From: Nitrosomonadales bacterium
GTDB lineage: Bacteria; Pseudomonadota; Gammaproteobacteria; Burkholderiales; Gallionellaceae
Length of the DNA stretch: 64,000 bases
Direction: 5' to 3'
Assembly: GCA_016214695.1 (NCBI GenBank)
Contig: JACRNY010000006.1
Coordinates: forward strand, 124,001 to 188,000
Part shown: piece by piece, positions 52,391 to 61,940 of the stretch
Layout of the letters: each line of letters begins with the position of its first letter
Numbering within the stretch: position 1 is the first letter of the stretch
Made by a program: the position numbers and the translations under genes
Notes under the pieces: generated by a model
Databases searched by the model: none
What the model saw: only the letters and a program-made list of their open reading frames with translations
What the model was told of the DNA's origin: nothing

Positions 52391-55015
52391 TCAGGATGAC
52401 GTGCCGGGTTTCGGCGCCAGCCCTTGCGCACTGAGGGCCGAGATCAGTTTCGAGGTATTGATCGGTTTGTGCAGCACCAGCCAGTCGCAATCCACCGCAT
52501 GACGAATGAAGGCCGCGGAAGTGTCGCCTGTCACCAGGACGGCGTTGATGGGTTTGCCCAGCTTGTGGCGCACCATGTTCAGGAACTGGATCCCGTTGAT
52601 CGCACCGCCCAGCATGTAATCGGCGATGAAATAATCAGCATAGTCGATGTTGGCATGACGCAAGGCATCTTCCGCGCTGTGGAAACACTTCACCTCCCCG
52701 CCCATGCCTTCCAGCCAGTTGACCATCCCCTGTGCCACCAGAGCATCGTCTTCGACCACGACGAATCGTTTTCCTTGCGCAAAGGATTCGTTCACCACGT
52801 CCGGCTGTTCTTTGGCATCCCCGGCTTTGGGCAGCCGCTCGTCGGGCGATGCGTCCAAAGGCAAGCGGAACTCGAACACCGTACCCTGCCCCACCCTGGA
52901 ACGGCAGATGACTTTGGATCCCAGCAGGGTCAGGGCGCGCTTGACGATGGCGAGACCCAAGCCGAGACCGCTCGATCTTTCGCGCTGCGGATTGTTGATC
53001 TGGTAGAACTCGTCGAAGACATGCTCGATATGCTCCGGCGGGATACCCGGGCCGGAGTCCCATACCTGCAACAACACGCTGCCACCGCGCCGCCGGGCGC
53101 TGACCAGAATGGCGCCGCCGGGAGTGAACTTGACGGCATTGGAGACCAGATTCATCAAGATCGATTTGACCAGCCCGATGTCGCTGCGCAACACCAGCGC
53201 CTCCCGCATGGGAAAGTAGAGCCTGAAGCCAAGCCCTTTCTCGCTGGCCATAGGCGCGAAGTTCTGTTCCAGCCAATTGAATATCTCGGCCACATTGATC
53301 GATGTGTACTCGGGTTTGATCATGCCCGCATCCAGCTTCGACACATTCAGCAAGGCATCGAGCAGACCATTGAACGTGGCCATCGACTGATCCAGGCGTT
53401 TGATGATCTCCTGCTGGTGCTGGGTGGACTCGGTGAGTTTCAGCGCATCGATGAACAAACTGGCCGCGGCCACCGGCTGGCGCAGGTCGTGGCCGGCAGC
53501 AGCAAGGAAGCGGGTCTTGGCAAGCTCCTTCTCCTCCAGCTGCTGCATCGAATCGGTCAACGCCCGGCGCGCTTCCGCGCGGTCGGAAACGTCGTTCACG
53601 ATCAGCAGCAAGTGGGGGTTCCCCGAGACGTTGATGGGTGCAAAGGTGCATTCCACGACCACCTTTTTTCCGAATGAGGTCTCGCCCTCGATGTCGCGGC
53701 GGATGGCCAACCCGCTCGCTAACGCCTGATTGGCATAATCGAACAGTCCGTTGCGACGCCACGAGGCGTTGATGCTGAAATCCTGCTGCAACACTTCATC
53801 GACCGTCCCGCCGATGGCTCTGGCATAAGCCTCATTGGCCATGACGCACGGCCCGTTCGCCATGAACACGGCGATACCGGAGGGTGATTTCTCCAGTATC
53901 GCCTCATTGAACATGTGCAGGTCGCGGGTCTTGTGCTCGGCCAGCTTGCGCATTTCGAGTTCGCGTCCGATCGCCTGCGCCGAGTACAGCGCGCGCATGC
54001 GGTCGCGCATCAGCAACCAGGTGACCGCCGACAGCAGCAGACTCAGCAGTACACCGGCGATAGCGGTGTTCCGGGCGCCGGAGCCATCCCGCACTTCCTC
54101 GAATTCCGGCAGAGAGGAGAGCTGCATCGTCCAGCTATGCCCGGCGATCTCGATCGGCACGACGACGGAATAGAGCGATTTTTCGTAACGCGGCACGCCG
54201 TACATCCTGAACGGTTCCGAGGCCGCGCCGCCATCGAAGATGCCGATATCGATGCCTTCGGCTCGTCTCTCGAGAGCCCCGTCCAGCAGATCATCCATGC
54301 GAAAGGCCGCCGCGAACCAGCCTGCCATGTTTTCCCGTCGGGCTGCGACAGTGCCATGTGCCGCATCACGCCGGAAAGCCGGCAGGAACATCAGAAAGCC
54401 GACCTGAGGCGCCTGGGCGGCCTCCTGCTTCAACACCAGCATCTCGGAAATGATCGCGCGGTCTTCGTCACGCGCGCGCTCTATGGTCGCCTTGCGGGTC
54501 GGACTGCTCAGGTTGTCGAACCCCAGCACGCGCGCGTTGCGCTCGTTCAGCGGCTCGATATAGGCGACCGGCGCATATGCGGGGCGCCTGCCTTCGGGCT
54601 TGATGGCATAAGCCGGCAAACCGGAGCGCCGCATCGCCCCGACATGCGCGGATTTGCCGGCATCGGAGATCAACGGCGCAAAACTGATCGCCTGTATGCC
54701 GGGGAAATTCTTTTCGATAGCCAGCGCCGAGATATAGCCGCCGAACTCGCCGCGCTCCATGCTGTGCTGATTGAGATAGAACGCGCGCACGCCATGCAGC
54801 ACCTGCTCGTAATAGGTGATGCGGCGATGGATACGGTCACTGATATCGCTAACCCGGAATTCGAACTCGATGCGCTGTTCCTGGATGGCCGACTGGACAG
54901 CGCTCTGCCAGAGCAACAGGGTGACCAACAACGAAACGGCCAATACCATCCAGGGGGCATGACGCCCGATGCCATACTCACCGCGAATTGCTGCTGCTTC
55001 CGGCATCCGCATCAC
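52391..55015 (-). CDS. CHASE-domain hybrid sensor histidine kinase
   Basis: 874 residues. Order: membrane helix (about 21-45), periplasmic CHASE domain (about 60-310), second helix (near 325), PAS (residues 372-480), HisKA with H-box FLAAAGHDLRQPVAAA near residue 505, HATPase (N-box NLVSNAVKFTPGG, G-box SGLGLGLAIVKR), and a C-terminal receiver with the EDD pair, Asp in FIADYML and Lys in LHKPINTS. So it is a complete kinase with its own receiver; no DNA-binding domain and no histidine phosphotransfer domain. It lies 34 bp after the GGDEF-EAL gene. Signal unknown. Confidence 0.93.
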   Translation of the reverse strand: MMRMPEAAAIRGEYGIGRHAPWMVLAVSLLVTLLLWQSAVQSAIQEQRIEFEFRVSDISDRIHRRITYYEQVLHGVRAFYLNQHSMERGEFGGYISALAIEKNFPGIQAISFAPLISDAGKSAHVGAMRRSGLPAYAIKPEGRRPAYAPVAYIEPLNERNARVLGFDNLSSPTRKATIERARDEDRAIISEMLVLKQEAAQAPQVGFLMFLPAFRRDAAHGTVAARRENMAGWFAAAFRMDDLLDGALERRAEGIDIGIFDGGAASEPFRMYGVPRYEKSLYSVVVPIEIAGHSWTMQLSSLPEFEEVRDGSGARNTAIAGVLLSLLLSAVTWLLMRDRMRALYSAQAIGRELEMRKLAEHKTRDLHMFNEAILEKSPSGIAVFMANGPCVMANEAYARAIGGTVDEVLQQDFSINASWRRNGLFDYANQALASGLAIRRDIEGETSFGKKVVVECTFAPINVSGNPHLLLIVNDVSDRAEARRALTDSMQQLEEKELAKTRFLAAAGHDLRQPVAAASLFIDALKLTESTQHQQEIIKRLDQSMATFNGLLDALLNVSKLDAGMIKPEYTSINVAEIFNWLEQNFAPMASEKGLGFRLYFPMREALVLRSDIGLVKSILMNLVSNAVKFTPGGAILVSARRRGGSVLLQVWDSGPGIPPEHIEHVFDEFYQINNPQRERSSGLGLGLAIVKRALTLLGSKVICRSRVGQGTVFEFRLPLDASPDERLPKAGDAKEQPDVVNESFAQGKRFVVVEDDALVAQGMVNWLEGMGGEVKCFHSAEDALRHANIDYADYFIADYMLGGAINGIQFLNMVRHKLGKPINAVLVTGDTSAAFIRHAVDCDWLVLHKPINTSKLISALSAQGLAPKPGTSS

Positions 55016-55049
55016 CCCGTTTCACTATGTCAAGTTCGCAACAACTGCT

Positions 55050-57104
55050 TCATTCCGGTCGCGCTGGCCGCCCGAAATAATAGCCCTGAGCATAATCCAC
55101 ACCGATCTCGACGAGCATCTTGGCCGTCATCTCATCCTCGACGAACTCGGCCACGGTCTTCAGACCGAACTCATGCGCCATGCTGTTGATGTGCGAGACC
55201 ATGATGCGGTCACGCTGGTCGGCGACGATCTGACGCACGAAACTGCCCTCGATCTTGACGTAGTCGATCTCCAGATATTTCAGATAGAGGAACGATGAGA
55301 AGCCGCTGCCGAAATCGTCCAGTGCGACAGCGATCCTGCTCTCGCGCAACTCCTCGATCACCGCACGCACCTGGGTCAGATTGGGCAGCGCCTCGCGTTC
55401 GGTGATCTCCAGAACAATGTTCTCGCAGGGGACGCCCATCGAACGCACCAGTTCGGGGATAGCACGCACCCACTCGATATCGTTGAAACTGCGCGGGAAC
55501 AGATTGAAGAAGAGCTTGGCCTGCGGATATTTCCTGGAGATCCGCGCATAATGCGCCAGGCCCTTGCGGAACACCTCGCGATCGAGCTCCTGCGCCATGC
55601 CGAGTTCCTCGGCGACCTCGATGAACTCGCCCGCCGGGATGATGGTCTCGCCATCGCGGATGCGCACCAGCACTTCATAGGCCACCACGTTCCCGCTCTT
55701 CAGTTCGATGATGGGCTGCAGGAATGCCTCGATGCGGTTCTCGCGCAAGGCATTGCGCAGGAAATCTCCCTGCTTGAAGATATTCATCATGCTGCGATCC
55801 GCCTCGGAATCGGCGGTCATCACCTGGTTCTTGCCCAGCATCTTGGCCTTGTACAGCACCACATCCATCGCGGAATAGAGCGCCTCCTCGGTCCTGCCGT
55901 CCTCGGGATAGCTCACCATGCTGAAGCTGGCGGTAGAACGGATCTTGCCGACCGGCAATTCGAACTCCCTGCCCGCCAGTGCCTGGTGCAGCTTGTTCGC
56001 AACCTGCAGGCCGTTGGCGGCCGGCGTCTCCGGCAGGATGATGGCGAACTCGTCTCCGCCCAGGCGCGCCAGCACATCGCCCTTGCGCAGCCCGTCGCCC
56101 AGCATCGCGGTCAATTCCTTGAGCACCATGTCGCCGATCGGATGACCGAAGGTGTCGTTGATGTACTTGAAGTTGTCCAGGTCGATCATGACCACCGAGA
56201 AACCGTGCTGATGCCGCTCGGCGCGGATGATCTCGTACTGCAGGAACTCGTGGAACTTGCGGCGGTTGTAGAGCCCGGTCAGCGGGTCGCGCACCGACAG
56301 CTCCTCCAGCTTGGCGTTGTATTCCTGCACCGTCTGCAGCAGGTGGTTGAAGTACTCGGCCAGATGCCTGATCTCCACCAGCCAGGTCGCCCCGGTAACA
56401 CGCCGGCTCATGTCCATGTCCACCGTCACACTGCGCATCACCCCCACCAGATTGGCGATAGGCTGCGCCACCAGGTAGCGCAATTTCAGATACAGGATGA
56501 TGAACACGATGGCGATCACCACCAGGGTATAGCCGACGATGGTGTTGATCACCACGCTGAAGGAGACTTTCAGGTCCCGGATCGGATAGGTGATGTCGAT
56601 CACCCCGTGCACGGCCCCGAGTCGCGACTGGGTATGGCAGCCGAGGCATTCCTCCTGCGCCACCAGCGGATAGAGATAACGGATGGACTCTTCGTCCGGA
56701 AAGGACATCGAATCCTCGCCGCGTTGCAATGCCGTGGCCAGCAGGCTGTCGCCCTTCACGACCTCGGTCTCCCCTTGCATGGAGCCAAACTGCCTGGAGA
56801 CCACCTCGCCGCGGAAGACGCGTATCTTCAGATCGGGAAAGGTCGAATTGAGCCGCTCGATGGAATCATTGATCTCGCGCTTGTTCCAGCCCTTGCGCAT
56901 GGCAGAGTACAGGCTCTGGAACACCATTTTGGAGGTCTGCTGCGCATCCTCCCGCGCCAGCTCATGGATGGCCCGGTTGCGAATGGTCTCGGAGAGATAG
57001 AAGATCAGCATCGCCGCAAGCGCGGCCGCCATGAATGAAAGCAGGATCAGCAGTCTGCCCAGGGTCAGCTGCCTCAAGTTGTCGATAATACTCCGCATCC
57101 CCAT
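55050..57104 (-). CDS. GGDEF-EAL protein with periplasmic CxxCH sensor
   Basis: 684 residues, c-di-GMP synthesis and breakdown domains in one protein. A membrane helix (about 17-38), a periplasmic region with C153-L-G-C156-H157 (predicted c-type heme site), second helix (about 180-205), HAMP-like linker, GGDEF domain (RLGGDEFAIIL intact), EAL domain with EVL in place of EAL, metal ligands EITERE, LDDFGSGFSS, YVKIEGSF and VAEFVED present. Both active sites look usable, so which activity dominates is unclear. Cofactor inferred from the motif. First gene before the hybrid kinase. Confidence 0.92.
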   Translation of the reverse strand: MGMRSIIDNLRQLTLGRLLILLSFMAAALAAMLIFYLSETIRNRAIHELAREDAQQTSKMVFQSLYSAMRKGWNKREINDSIERLNSTFPDLKIRVFRGEVVSRQFGSMQGETEVVKGDSLLATALQRGEDSMSFPDEESIRYLYPLVAQEECLGCHTQSRLGAVHGVIDITYPIRDLKVSFSVVINTIVGYTLVVIAIVFIILYLKLRYLVAQPIANLVGVMRSVTVDMDMSRRVTGATWLVEIRHLAEYFNHLLQTVQEYNAKLEELSVRDPLTGLYNRRKFHEFLQYEIIRAERHQHGFSVVMIDLDNFKYINDTFGHPIGDMVLKELTAMLGDGLRKGDVLARLGGDEFAIILPETPAANGLQVANKLHQALAGREFELPVGKIRSTASFSMVSYPEDGRTEEALYSAMDVVLYKAKMLGKNQVMTADSEADRSMMNIFKQGDFLRNALRENRIEAFLQPIIELKSGNVVAYEVLVRIRDGETIIPAGEFIEVAEELGMAQELDREVFRKGLAHYARISRKYPQAKLFFNLFPRSFNDIEWVRAIPELVRSMGVPCENIVLEITEREALPNLTQVRAVIEELRESRIAVALDDFGSGFSSFLYLKYLEIDYVKIEGSFVRQIVADQRDRIMVSHINSMAHEFGLKTVAEFVEDEMTAKMLVEIGVDYAQGYYFGRPARPE

Positions 57105-57113
57105 TCCTTATTG

Positions 57114-57190
57114 TTGTGGCGCAACGATCCGTCTCTGGTCGGATCACAATCGCGATTGCCGGAATCGGCCGGCAGCGCATCGTGCCACAA
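57114..57190 (-). promoter_or_regulatory. Dyad-rich leader before the GGDEF-EAL gene
   Basis: In the 119-bp glk-GGDEF gap, TTGTGGC (57114-57120) plus ACGAT pair with ATCGT plus GCCACAA (57178-57190) with a three-base bulge, and GATCCG / CGGATC (57126-57145) forms an inner stem. It may be a structured RNA leader or the end signal of glk; no known riboswitch motif was recognised. Confidence 0.4.
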
Positions 57191-57223
57191 TGTTCCCTAG
57201 CTAACAATAAGCCTGCTCGCGAA

Positions 57224-58210
57224 TCAGATATTGCCGGCTTGCGCCACGCATAAGGCAGGACCATACAGGGCCGTACGTCCATCGAGGATCACATGCACCG
57301 GCATCGCCTCCAGTACATGGCGCATGCGGCCTTTGTTCAGGAATGCCTGCAGGAAGGCATCCTGCTGCAGCAGCGGCAGTATCTTCGGTGCGATCCCGCC
57401 CCCCACATACAGTCCGCCCCGGCTCATGACCTTCAGGGCGAGGTTGCCCGCTTCGGCCCCATACAGCCGGACAAAGCAATCCATCGTCTCGATGCAGACC
57501 TGATCGCTCCCGGCCGCTGCCGCGCGCGAAATCGCCGCGGCCGGATCGCCCGCGTGCATCTCGTCCGCCAGCCATTGCGGCAAGGACGATTTCAGATGGA
57601 TCCTCATGAAGTCATGCATATCGACCAGACCCATGCCGGAAACGATGCGTTCCCAGCTGACATGTGCATAGCGCCGCTGCAGATAGCGCAGCAATTCCAC
57701 CTCGAGCTCGCTTTGCGGGCTGAAACTGCAGTGGCCTCCTTCGGTCGCATACGGGTGATGGCGCTCGCCGTCCCAGAACAGGCCGGCCTCGCCCAAGCCC
57801 GTACCGGCAGCGATGACCGCGATATTGCCGGCCGCTCCCGGTGCGCCTTGCTGCAAGGTCAGCAGATCCGCAGTGCCTAGGGCCGGCAAACCGTAAGCCA
57901 CCGCTTCCAGATCGTTGAGCAGATGGCAATGCTTGAAGCCGAAACGCTGATGCAGGGCTGCAGCCTCGATATACCAGGGCAGATTGGTCGTGCGCACCGC
58001 CCCGCCCAGTACCGGCCCGGCGATGCCGAAGGCCGCAAGCTCCGGCACAGCCACCTCCTTGAGGAAGTCCGTCAGCAAGGCCTCGAACGTGGCAAAACCG
58101 CGACTGCCGAATTCAGCCTCGCGCTCGATATGCACACGGCTGCCGTCAACCTCAACGATCGCCAGCCTGGTCTTGGTCCCGCCGATATCCCCTGTGATGA
58201 CACGGCTCAT
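57224..58210 (-). CDS. glk: Glucokinase
   Basis: ATP-dependent phosphorylation of glucose. VITGDIGGTKTRLAIVE at the start, the sugar region HLLNDLEAVAYGLP, AGTGLGEAGLFWDG and YVGGGIAPK. 328 residues. ATG overlaps the glgP stop (ATGA). With GlgP it would process glycogen and free glucose toward glucose-6-phosphate. Confidence 0.95.
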   Translation of the reverse strand: MSRVITGDIGGTKTRLAIVEVDGSRVHIEREAEFGSRGFATFEALLTDFLKEVAVPELAAFGIAGPVLGGAVRTTNLPWYIEAAALHQRFGFKHCHLLNDLEAVAYGLPALGTADLLTLQQGAPGAAGNIAVIAAGTGLGEAGLFWDGERHHPYATEGGHCSFSPQSELEVELLRYLQRRYAHVSWERIVSGMGLVDMHDFMRIHLKSSLPQWLADEMHAGDPAAAISRAAAAGSDQVCIETMDCFVRLYGAEAGNLALKVMSRGGLYVGGGIAPKILPLLQQDAFLQAFLNKGRMRHVLEAMPVHVILDGRTALYGPALCVAQAGNI

Positions 58211-60684
58211 GTCTTATCCGCCTTCACTGGTTCGACATGCCAGACATGTTCCGCATACTCGCGGATGGTACGGTCGCTGGAGAACTTGCCCATGCCGGCG
58301 ACGTTCAGGATGGCACGCCTGGTCCATTCCCGGCGGTCGCGGTACAACTCGCCCACCTTGTCCTGGCAAGCGACATAGGCCGCATAGTCCGCCAGCAACA
58401 TGAAACCGTCCCCCTGCATGAGCAACGCATCGACCACGCCCTGATAACGCTTCGGCTCGTCCGGACAGAAATATCCGGAAGCGAGCATGTCCAGCGCCTG
58501 GCGCAATTCGGCATTGCTGCGGTAAATGTCCATGGGAAAATAGCCCTGACGGCGCGTCTGCTCGACCTCCGCTGCCGTCAAGCCGAACAGGAAGAAATTC
58601 TCCTCCCCCACTTCTTCGCGGATCTCGATGTTCGCTCCGTCCAGCGTGCCGATGGTGAGCGCGCCGTTCAGCGCCAGCTTCATGTTGCCGGTACCGGAAG
58701 CCTCCGTTCCGGCGGTGGATATCTGCTCGGAGAGGTCGGCCGCCGGCACGATGCGTTCTGCGTTGGACACGTCGTAATTGGGGATGAACACCAGCTTCAG
58801 TCTGCCGCCGACCTGCTGGTCGTTGTTGACGATATCCGCGATATCGTTGATCAGCCGGATGATCAGTTTGGCCATGGCATATCCGGGAGCAGCCTTGCCC
58901 GCGATGATCACCGTACGCGGCACGATATCGGGATGCGTGCCTGAGCGCATGCGGTTGTACAGCGTGACCACATGCAACACATTGAGCAGCTGCCGCTTGT
59001 ATTCGTGGATGCGTTTGATCTGGATGTCGAACAGCGAAGTGGTGTCGACATCGATGCACAACTGCTTGCGTATCACATCGGCCAGGCGCTCCTTGTTCGC
59101 CTGTTTGACGGCGTGGAACTGTTGCTGGAACGGCACATCGTCGGCGTATTCGCGCAAGCGCTTCAGTTGGTCCAGCTCGGTCAGCCAACCCTTGCCGATA
59201 CGTTCCGTGATCAGCCCGGCCAGCCCCGGATTGGCCTGGTGCAGCCAGCGGCGCGGCGTGACGCCATTGGTCAGGTTGATGATCTTGCCGGGCGAGATGC
59301 GTTCGAAGTCGGCGAAGATGGTTTGTTTCATCAATTCGGTATGCAGTGCCGCGACCCCGTTCACCGTGTGGCTGCCGACGATGGCCAGATGCGACATGCG
59401 CAAACGGCGACCGTTGCCCTCGTCGATGATGGACAGGCGGCGCAGCAGATCGCCGTCGCCGGGGAACTGGTGCATCACCTGCTGCAGGAAACGGTGGTTG
59501 ATCTCGTAGATGATCTGCAGATGCCGCGGCAACAGCGCTTCGAACATCGCCACCGGCCAGGTCTCCAGCGCCTCCGGCATCAGCGTGTGGTTGGTATAGG
59601 AGAATATCTGCGTACTCAGTCTCCAGGCGTCATCCCAGGCGAGCTTGTGCACATCGACCAGCAGACGCATCATCTCGGCCACGGCGATGGACGGATGGGT
59701 ATCGTTCAGCTGCACCGCCAGCTTGTCCGGCAACTGCATCCAGCTCTCGTGGTTCTTCTTGTAGCGGAACAGCATGTCCTGCAGCGAGGCACTGACGAAG
59801 AAATACTGCTGTTTCAGGCGCAGCTCGCGCCCCATCTCGGTGGTGTCGTTCGGATACAGCACCTTGGACAGGTTCTCCGATTCGTTCTTGTCGGCCACCG
59901 CCTGGATGTAGTCGCCCTGGTTGAAATAGCGCAACTCGAAATCGCGCGAGGATTTCGCCGCCCACAGGCGCATGTTGTTGACCGTCCGGCCGCCGTAGCC
60001 GGGCACCGGCGTGTCGTAGGCCATCGCCATCACGTCGTCGGTATCCACCCAGTGGTGGCGCAGCAGACCGTCCTCGTGCTTGTACTCCACCACGCGGCCG
60101 TAGAACTTCACCGGGTACAGCAATTCGGGACGCGGGAACTCCCAGGGATTGCCGTAGCGCAGCCAGTTGTCGGGGTGCTCCATCTGCATGCCGTTCTCGA
60201 TGCTCTGGCGGAACATGCCGTATTCGTAGCGGATGCCGTAGCCGTAACAGGGCAGGTCGAGCGTCGCCATGGAATCGAGGAAGCAGGCGGCCAGCCGTCC
60301 CAGGCCGCCGTTGCCCAGCGCCGCATCGGACTCGATGCCGGCGACCGCCTCGAAATCCTGCCCCAGTTCGTAGAGTGCGGCCTTGGCCGGCTCGTCCATG
60401 CCCAGATTGAGCATGGCATTGCTCAGCGTACGCCCCATCAGGAACTCCAGCGACAGGTAGTAGATGCGCTTGGGATCGTGCTCGTAATAGCGCTGCATGG
60501 TTTCCATCCAGCGCTCGACCAAGCGGTCGCGCACACTGTACGCCGCGGTCTGGAACCAGTCGCGCGTGGTCGCGTTGATGGGATATTTGCTGTTGGAATA
60601 GATCAGGTGATCGGCAAGCGAGACCATGATCGCCTCCTTGCTCATGCCCGCACTGCGATGCTGCGGCGCCGCTTTGCTGCTCAT
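58207..60684 (-). CDS. glgP: Glycogen/starch phosphorylase
   Basis: Releases glucose-1-phosphate from alpha-1,4-glucans. 825 residues from ATG 60684, which has GGGAGG before it; the upstream in-frame region adds 33 residues with no family match. PLP Lys is in EASGTGNMKLALNGALTIGT; ALGNGGLGRLAACFLDS and NLTNGVTPRRWLHQANP are family blocks. Coupled to glk. Confidence 0.97.
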   Translation of the reverse strand: MSSKAAPQHRSAGMSKEAIMVSLADHLIYSNSKYPINATTRDWFQTAAYSVRDRLVERWMETMQRYYEHDPKRIYYLSLEFLMGRTLSNAMLNLGMDEPAKAALYELGQDFEAVAGIESDAALGNGGLGRLAACFLDSMATLDLPCYGYGIRYEYGMFRQSIENGMQMEHPDNWLRYGNPWEFPRPELLYPVKFYGRVVEYKHEDGLLRHHWVDTDDVMAMAYDTPVPGYGGRTVNNMRLWAAKSSRDFELRYFNQGDYIQAVADKNESENLSKVLYPNDTTEMGRELRLKQQYFFVSASLQDMLFRYKKNHESWMQLPDKLAVQLNDTHPSIAVAEMMRLLVDVHKLAWDDAWRLSTQIFSYTNHTLMPEALETWPVAMFEALLPRHLQIIYEINHRFLQQVMHQFPGDGDLLRRLSIIDEGNGRRLRMSHLAIVGSHTVNGVAALHTELMKQTIFADFERISPGKIINLTNGVTPRRWLHQANPGLAGLITERIGKGWLTELDQLKRLREYADDVPFQQQFHAVKQANKERLADVIRKQLCIDVDTTSLFDIQIKRIHEYKRQLLNVLHVVTLYNRMRSGTHPDIVPRTVIIAGKAAPGYAMAKLIIRLINDIADIVNNDQQVGGRLKLVFIPNYDVSNAERIVPAADLSEQISTAGTEASGTGNMKLALNGALTIGTLDGANIEIREEVGEENFFLFGLTAAEVEQTRRQGYFPMDIYRSNAELRQALDMLASGYFCPDEPKRYQGVVDALLMQGDGFMLLADYAAYVACQDKVGELYRDRREWTRRAILNVAGMGKFSSDRTIREYAEHVWHVEPVKADKT

Positions 60685-60779
60685 TACCACCTCCCTGTGT
60701 GAAGCCGCGAGTGCTCGTTGCAAGAGCACGGCACCCTGTTGAGGATTCTCCGCGCGACAAGAGGCAGTGTCAATTAAGG

Positions 60780-61940
60780 TCAATGCCTCCTGGAGTAACC
60801 CAGCACACCGATGGTGAAACGGATCAAACCGTAACTCATGCGCGCCAGCAGACGAGTGAACACCCCCCGTTCAGCCAGCTCCACCCGCCGCCCGTCCCGC
60901 TCGATGGCATTCCACAAGTCGCTCCGCAGGGCACCCGCAAAAGCGCTGTCGCGAACGACCAGGTTCGCCTCGCGCGCCAGCAGCAGACTGAAAGGATCGA
61001 TGTTGAACGAGCCCACCGTCGCCCACGCGCCGTCGACGACGGCGACCTTGGCATGCAGAAAACTGGGCTGGTATTCATGTATCTCCACCCCCGCGGCGAT
61101 CAGCCTTTCATACAGGGCCAGCGTGGCGTAATGCTGCAGGTGATACTCCACCTTGCCCTGCAACAACAGCACCACGCGCACGCCGCGCCGTGCCGCCTGC
61201 ATCAGGGCGCGACGGAACAACCGTCCCGGCAGGAAATAGGCGTTGGCGATGACGATCTCGCGCTGCGCTCCCGCCAGCGCCCTCAGATAGGCGCGCTCGA
61301 TATCGCGGCGGTGGCGCACGTTGTCACGCAGCACAAGTCGCACCTTCGCGCGCGCGTCCTGCGGCTTCCGCCAGTGCAACCGCCAGCCTTCGTTCTTGAT
61401 GCGCCTGCGGAACGAGGCCCAGGAAACCATCTCCCACAGACGTTGCATGACCGCCTGCACCTCACCGGCCAGATCACCCTGCATCCGCACGCTGTAGTCC
61501 AGCCGGGGGGCATCGAAATCCAGTTCTGCGGGAATGTCGTTGATGATATTGATGCCCCCGACAAAGGCGATCTTGCCGTCCATCACCGCCATCTTGCGGT
61601 GCATGCGGCGCAGGCGGTGGCGCCGGATACTGAAGCGCGCGATCTCGCGTCTGAACCACTGCACCTGCACTCCTGCCTCACGCATCTCCTCAACGAAGCT
61701 GACGGGAAGTTCCGCGGAACCGAACCCGTCCAGCAACAGGCGCACGATCAGACCGCGCGCTGCAGCGCGCTGCAGCGCCTGCGCGACCATATTACCGGTC
61801 TGGTCGGCAGCGAAGATGTAGGTCTCCAGATAGATGCTCTGCTGCGCGGCATCGATGTCGGCACAGAGTCGGGGAAAGAACGCCGCGCCGTTCTTCAACA
61901 GCATCAGTTCGTTGCCGTCGATACGATGGGGACGGTTCAT
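60780..61940 (-). CDS. clsB: Cardiolipin synthase B-type (phospholipase D family)
   Basis: Makes cardiolipin from phospholipid substrates. Two HKD motifs: MHRKMAVMDGKIAFVGGIN and LHAKVAVVDGAWATVGSFN. 386 residues from ATG 61940, in the stop of the upstream gene (ATGA). The pairing with an EEP-family gene matches E. coli ybhP-clsB. No large N-terminal membrane domain, in line with the ClsB group. Confidence 0.9.
   Translation of the reverse strand: MNRPHRIDGNELMLLKNGAAFFPRLCADIDAAQQSIYLETYIFAADQTGNMVAQALQRAAARGLIVRLLLDGFGSAELPVSFVEEMREAGVQVQWFRREIARFSIRRHRLRRMHRKMAVMDGKIAFVGGINIINDIPAELDFDAPRLDYSVRMQGDLAGEVQAVMQRLWEMVSWASFRRRIKNEGWRLHWRKPQDARAKVRLVLRDNVRHRRDIERAYLRALAGAQREIVIANAYFLPGRLFRRALMQAARRGVRVVLLLQGKVEYHLQHYATLALYERLIAAGVEIHEYQPSFLHAKVAVVDGAWATVGSFNIDPFSLLLAREANLVVRDSAFAGALRSDLWNAIERDGRRVELAERGVFTRLLARMSYGLIRFTIGVLGYSRRH

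Noticed and set aside
60685-60783. 33-residue N-terminal extension of GlgP
   Set aside because: GGGAGG sits directly before ATG 60684, and the extension has no match to the phosphorylase family.
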